This document shows positions 6,713 through 8,768 of a stretch of DNA of 8,768 bases, piece by piece; position 1 is the first letter of the stretch; each line of letters begins with the position of its first letter. Below the pieces are notes generated by a model, which worked only from the letters and a program-made list of their open reading frames with translations, was not told where the DNA came from and did not search any database. Made by a program: the position numbers and the translations under genes. This DNA comes from Pseudomonadota bacterium (GTDB lineage Bacteria > Pseudomonadota > Gammaproteobacteria > Burkholderiales > Gallionellaceae), in the NCBI GenBank assembly GCA_021847165.1, contig JAJZUH010000080.1:1-8768 (forward strand), read 5' to 3'.

Positions 6713-6913
6713 TCAATACACTCCTGTTAAACGCGCCAGCAATGCCGCGACCGCCAGCAGCGCGATCCAGCCGTAACGCAACAACCATCTCCGCGCCCTT
6801 GCCGCTGCCGCAGCGCTTGCTTCTTCCTCATCCACCATGGCACGTATCTTTTTGAGCGCCAGCTGGCCCGTCGTGCGGCGGATGTTCTGCCGCAAACGGT
6901 CCTCGATGTTCAT
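6713..6913 (-). CDS. Small single-pass membrane protein of unknown function
   Basis: A 66-residue protein I do not recognise. Residues 1-42 are polar and probably helical (MNIEDRLRQNIRRTTGQLAL, then KKIRAMVDEEE and an Ala/Arg stretch). Residues about 47-65 (YGWIALLAVAALLARLTGV) form one hydrophobic helix at the extreme C-terminus. Arg39, Arg41, Arg42 and Arg46 before the helix predict a cytoplasmic N-terminus, i.e. a tail-anchored topology. That it is a real gene is supported by its place: its ATG overlaps the apbE stop (ATGA, 6910-6913), an AGG lies 7 nt upstream, and its TGA abuts the EIIA start codon. Its coding sequence also contains the EIIA ribosome site, so translating it may serve to couple apbE to the PTS genes. 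Confidence 0.7.
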   Translation of the reverse strand: MNIEDRLRQNIRRTTGQLALKKIRAMVDEEEASAAAAARARRWLLRYGWIALLAVAALLARLTGVY

Positions 6914-7971
6914 GGCTCGACCTGACGCGACGTTGATTCGTCCGCGAATTTTAGCCGTTTCTGCATTGCAGCGGTGAGGTGCACCACCCCCCGATCATCG
7001 ACCAGCAGCGCTTCGTCGAGATGCATCTTTTGCGCGGCGGCCAACCAGCCCCGTACGCCGGAGATGAACAGCGGCTTGGATGATTCGTCGGACAGCAAGC
7101 CGGCATTCGCGCCATGGGTGAGGATGGTCACTGCCTGCACCCCTTGCACCGGATATCCGGTGCGGGGATCGATCAGGTGGCAATAACGCTTGCCGCCCAG
7201 CTCGAAGAAGCGCTGGTAATCGCCGGATGTGCCGATCGCCTCTCCGTCGTGCAATTCCAGTGTGGCCAAGGGTCCCGGTTTGCGCGGATGCTGGATGCCG
7301 ATGCGCCAGGCGCGCGAACCGTGCTGCCCCAGCGCCAGCACGTTGCCGCCGATATTGATGAGGGCGTTGCGGATGCCCTGCCGTTTCAGAATATCTGCCG
7401 CACGATCGAGCGCATACCCCTTGGCATAGCCACCAAGGTCGATCTTGACCGCGCGGTTGCGGCTGCCGACAATGACGTCATCGCTCCCGTGCGGCAGACT
7501 GGCGGATGACGGCGCGAATACCAGATCGCCCATCTGCGGATTCGCCCTGACCAGCGCGGCGACCTTTTTTTCATCCGGCAGTACGGCCTTGAAATCGTCC
7601 GCCTGGAATCCCCAGGCCTGAATCAGCCCGCCGATAGCCGGATTGAACAAGCCATCGGACTGCGCGGAAACGCGTGCGGCGTCCTGCAGCATCGCCGCCA
7701 GTTCCGGCGACACCGCTTTCGATTTCCCTTGCGCGATCGCAACGTTCAGCTCGCTCAATTCGGATGGCCGCCATGCATGCAACTTGTCGTGCAGCCGCTG
7801 GAATTCCTGCATCACCGAAGTGATGCCCGCCTTGGCACGCGCCTCGTCCTCGCCGTAGATGGTCACCTCGACCAGGGTGCCGAACACATAGCCTTGTTGC
7901 TCGTATGTCTGTGATCCGCTGTTGCAGGCGGCAAGCAGCGCAAGCAGCGGGAGCAGCAAACGAAAACTCAC
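6910..7971 (-). CDS. apbE: ApbE-family FAD:protein FMN transferase (lipoprotein)
   Basis: A 353-residue protein that in this family moves FMN from FAD onto a threonine of periplasm-facing targets such as NqrB/NqrC, RnfG/RnfD or NosR. A short signal peptide ends in the lipobox LAAC (Cys16), so it should be a lipid-anchored periplasmic protein. Conserved blocks are YVFGTLVEVTIYG (28-40), SDGLFNPAIGGL (105-116), DLGGYAKGYALD (178-189), INIGGNVLALG (205-215 approx.), TSGDYQRFFE (248-257) and HLIDPRTGYP (265-274). The late metal-site loop reads SDESSKPLFISG (294-305): the Asp is kept (Asp295), but the position of the usual metal-binding Thr is Lys299. The open frame extends upstream to 8070 inside gshA. 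I chose the GTG at 7971: it starts directly at the signal peptide, overlaps the gshA stop as GTGA, and has GGAAGGA 8 nt upstream. No flavinylation target is in the window. Confidence 0.9.
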   Translation of the reverse strand: MSFRLLLPLLALLAACNSGSQTYEQQGYVFGTLVEVTIYGEDEARAKAGITSVMQEFQRLHDKLHAWRPSELSELNVAIAQGKSKAVSPELAAMLQDAARVSAQSDGLFNPAIGGLIQAWGFQADDFKAVLPDEKKVAALVRANPQMGDLVFAPSSASLPHGSDDVIVGSRNRAVKIDLGGYAKGYALDRAADILKRQGIRNALINIGGNVLALGQHGSRAWRIGIQHPRKPGPLATLELHDGEAIGTSGDYQRFFELGGKRYCHLIDPRTGYPVQGVQAVTILTHGANAGLLSDESSKPLFISGVRGWLAAAQKMHLDEALLVDDRGVVHLTAAMQKRLKFADESTSRQVEP

Positions 7972-8768
7972 GCCTGCATTCCTTCCAGCTCCACCGACGC
8001 CGCCAGCATCGCCAGCCGCGCCACCACGCCGTAGGCGTAAAAACGGTTCGGCATATCGTCGGGTTCGCAATCCGGATTGGGCAGGATACAGCAGTCCTCG
8101 AAGGCCAGCGGCTCGAAGCGCATGCCCGGCGCGTTGAGGTTCTCATCCACGCCGCGCTCGGTGTGCACGCGATAGAAACCGCCGACCACATAGCGGTCGA
8201 TCATGTAAACCACCGGTTCGGCCACCGCTTCATTCAGGTTCTCGAAGGTATAGACACCTTCCTGCACCAGTACGTCGGAGACTTGCAGTCCTTCCTTCAC
8301 TACGGCCATCTTGTTGCGCTGCTTGCGATTGAGGTCGCGCACTTCGCTGGCATCCTTCACCGTCATGATGCCCATGCCATAGGTCCCCGCATCCGCCTTG
8401 ACGATGACGAAGGGATCCTGCTTCACGTCGTACTCGGCATACTTGGCGCGTATCTGCTGCAACACCGCATCAACTTGCGCCGCGAGGCAATCTTCGCCGA
8501 CCTTCTCGTGAAAATTGACCTGGTTGCACACGGCGAAATAGGGATCGATCAGCCAGGGGTCGATCTTGATGAGATCGGCAAACTGTCTGGTCACCTGGCG
8601 GTAAGCCGCGAAATGCCGGGATTTGCGCCGCACATACCAGCCTGCTTCCAGCGGCGGCAGCACGGTCTGCTCAAGGTTCTTCAGGATGTCCGGCGCGCCG
8701 GAAGAAAGATCGTTGTTGAGCAGGACCACGCAGGGATCGAAGTCCTTTACGCCAAGGCGGTTGCCTGT
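7968..8768 (-). CDS. gshA: Glutamate-cysteine ligase, Acidithiobacillus-type (C-terminal part)
   Basis: The C-terminal 266 residues of an enzyme that joins glutamate and cysteine with ATP, the first step of glutathione synthesis. The frame stays open to the right window edge (its first codons there read TGNRLGVKDFDPC), so the gene begins outside; family members have roughly 430 residues as I recall, so perhaps 160 are missing. Recognisable blocks are LLNNDLSSGAPDILKNLEQ, AGWYVRRKSRHFAAYR, DPFVIVKADAGTYGMGIMTV (a glycine-rich ATP-grasp-like segment) and VYMIDRYVVGGFYRVHTERG, all typical of the proteobacterial family first defined from Acidithiobacillus ferrooxidans rather than the E. coli GshA type. 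The stop overlaps the apbE start by 4 nt. In many betaproteobacteria gshB follows gshA before the PTS genes; here apbE occupies that place. Confidence 0.93.
   Translation of the reverse strand, partial: TGNRLGVKDFDPCVVLLNNDLSSGAPDILKNLEQTVLPPLEAGWYVRRKSRHFAAYRQVTRQFADLIKIDPWLIDPYFAVCNQVNFHEKVGEDCLAAQVDAVLQQIRAKYAEYDVKQDPFVIVKADAGTYGMGIMTVKDASEVRDLNRKQRNKMAVVKEGLQVSDVLVQEGVYTFENLNEAVAEPVVYMIDRYVVGGFYRVHTERGVDENLNAPGMRFEPLAFEDCCILPNPDCEPDDMPNRFYAYGVVARLAMLAASVELEGMQA

Noticed and set aside
7972..8070. Upstream extension of the apbE reading frame
   Set aside because: It lies inside gshA and encodes an Arg/Gly-rich stretch that would bury the signal peptide; the GTG at 7971 begins directly at the lipoprotein signal and has a good ribosome site.

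Overview
The window looks like chromosomal housekeeping DNA from a betaproteobacterium. The Nitrosomonadales (Gallionella or Sideroxydans-like, or a relative) are a reasonable guess. This rests on three things: moderately high GC by eye, an Acidithiobacillus-type GshA, and a gshA-to-PTS (EIIA/HPr/EI) gene order of the betaproteobacterial kind. The exact taxon is inference. I see no mobile element, CRISPR array, tRNA or rRNA.

Left part (1-1201, minus strand): the start of pilN (cut by the window edge) and complete pilM, the first genes of a type IV pilus pilMNOPQ-type operon. They overlap by an ATGA. A 138-bp divergent intergenic region (1202-1339) carries a good sigma70-like promoter for pilM and a perfect -10 hexamer facing mrcA.

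Middle part (1340-4250, plus strand): mrcA/ponA encodes a class A penicillin-binding protein with all catalytic motifs. Seven bases later comes a 197-residue protein with a nucleotidyltransferase-fold signature of unknown role. A 68-bp convergent gap with an imperfect GC-rich hairpin separates this unit from the genes coming the other way.

Right part (4319-8768, minus strand): a tightly packed operon, read from the right edge as gshA (5' part outside the window), apbE-like lipoprotein flavin transferase, a 66-residue single-pass membrane protein, a mannose-family EIIA, HPr (ptsH) and enzyme I (ptsI). Every junction overlaps or abuts, so translation is probably coupled along the whole unit. 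The PTS proteins form a phosphorelay (EI to HPr to EIIA) with no sugar permease in view, as expected for a regulatory PTS. The operon therefore joins glutathione synthesis, periplasmic flavinylation and PTS regulation in one transcript.

Nothing here is a clearly new system. The points most worth a second look are the unrecognised small membrane protein between apbE and EIIA, the lysine at a usual metal-ligand position of ApbE, the nucleotidyltransferase-like protein with an incomplete acidic triad next to mrcA, and the 29-nt EIIA/HPr overlap that encodes a cysteine-bearing EIIA tail.
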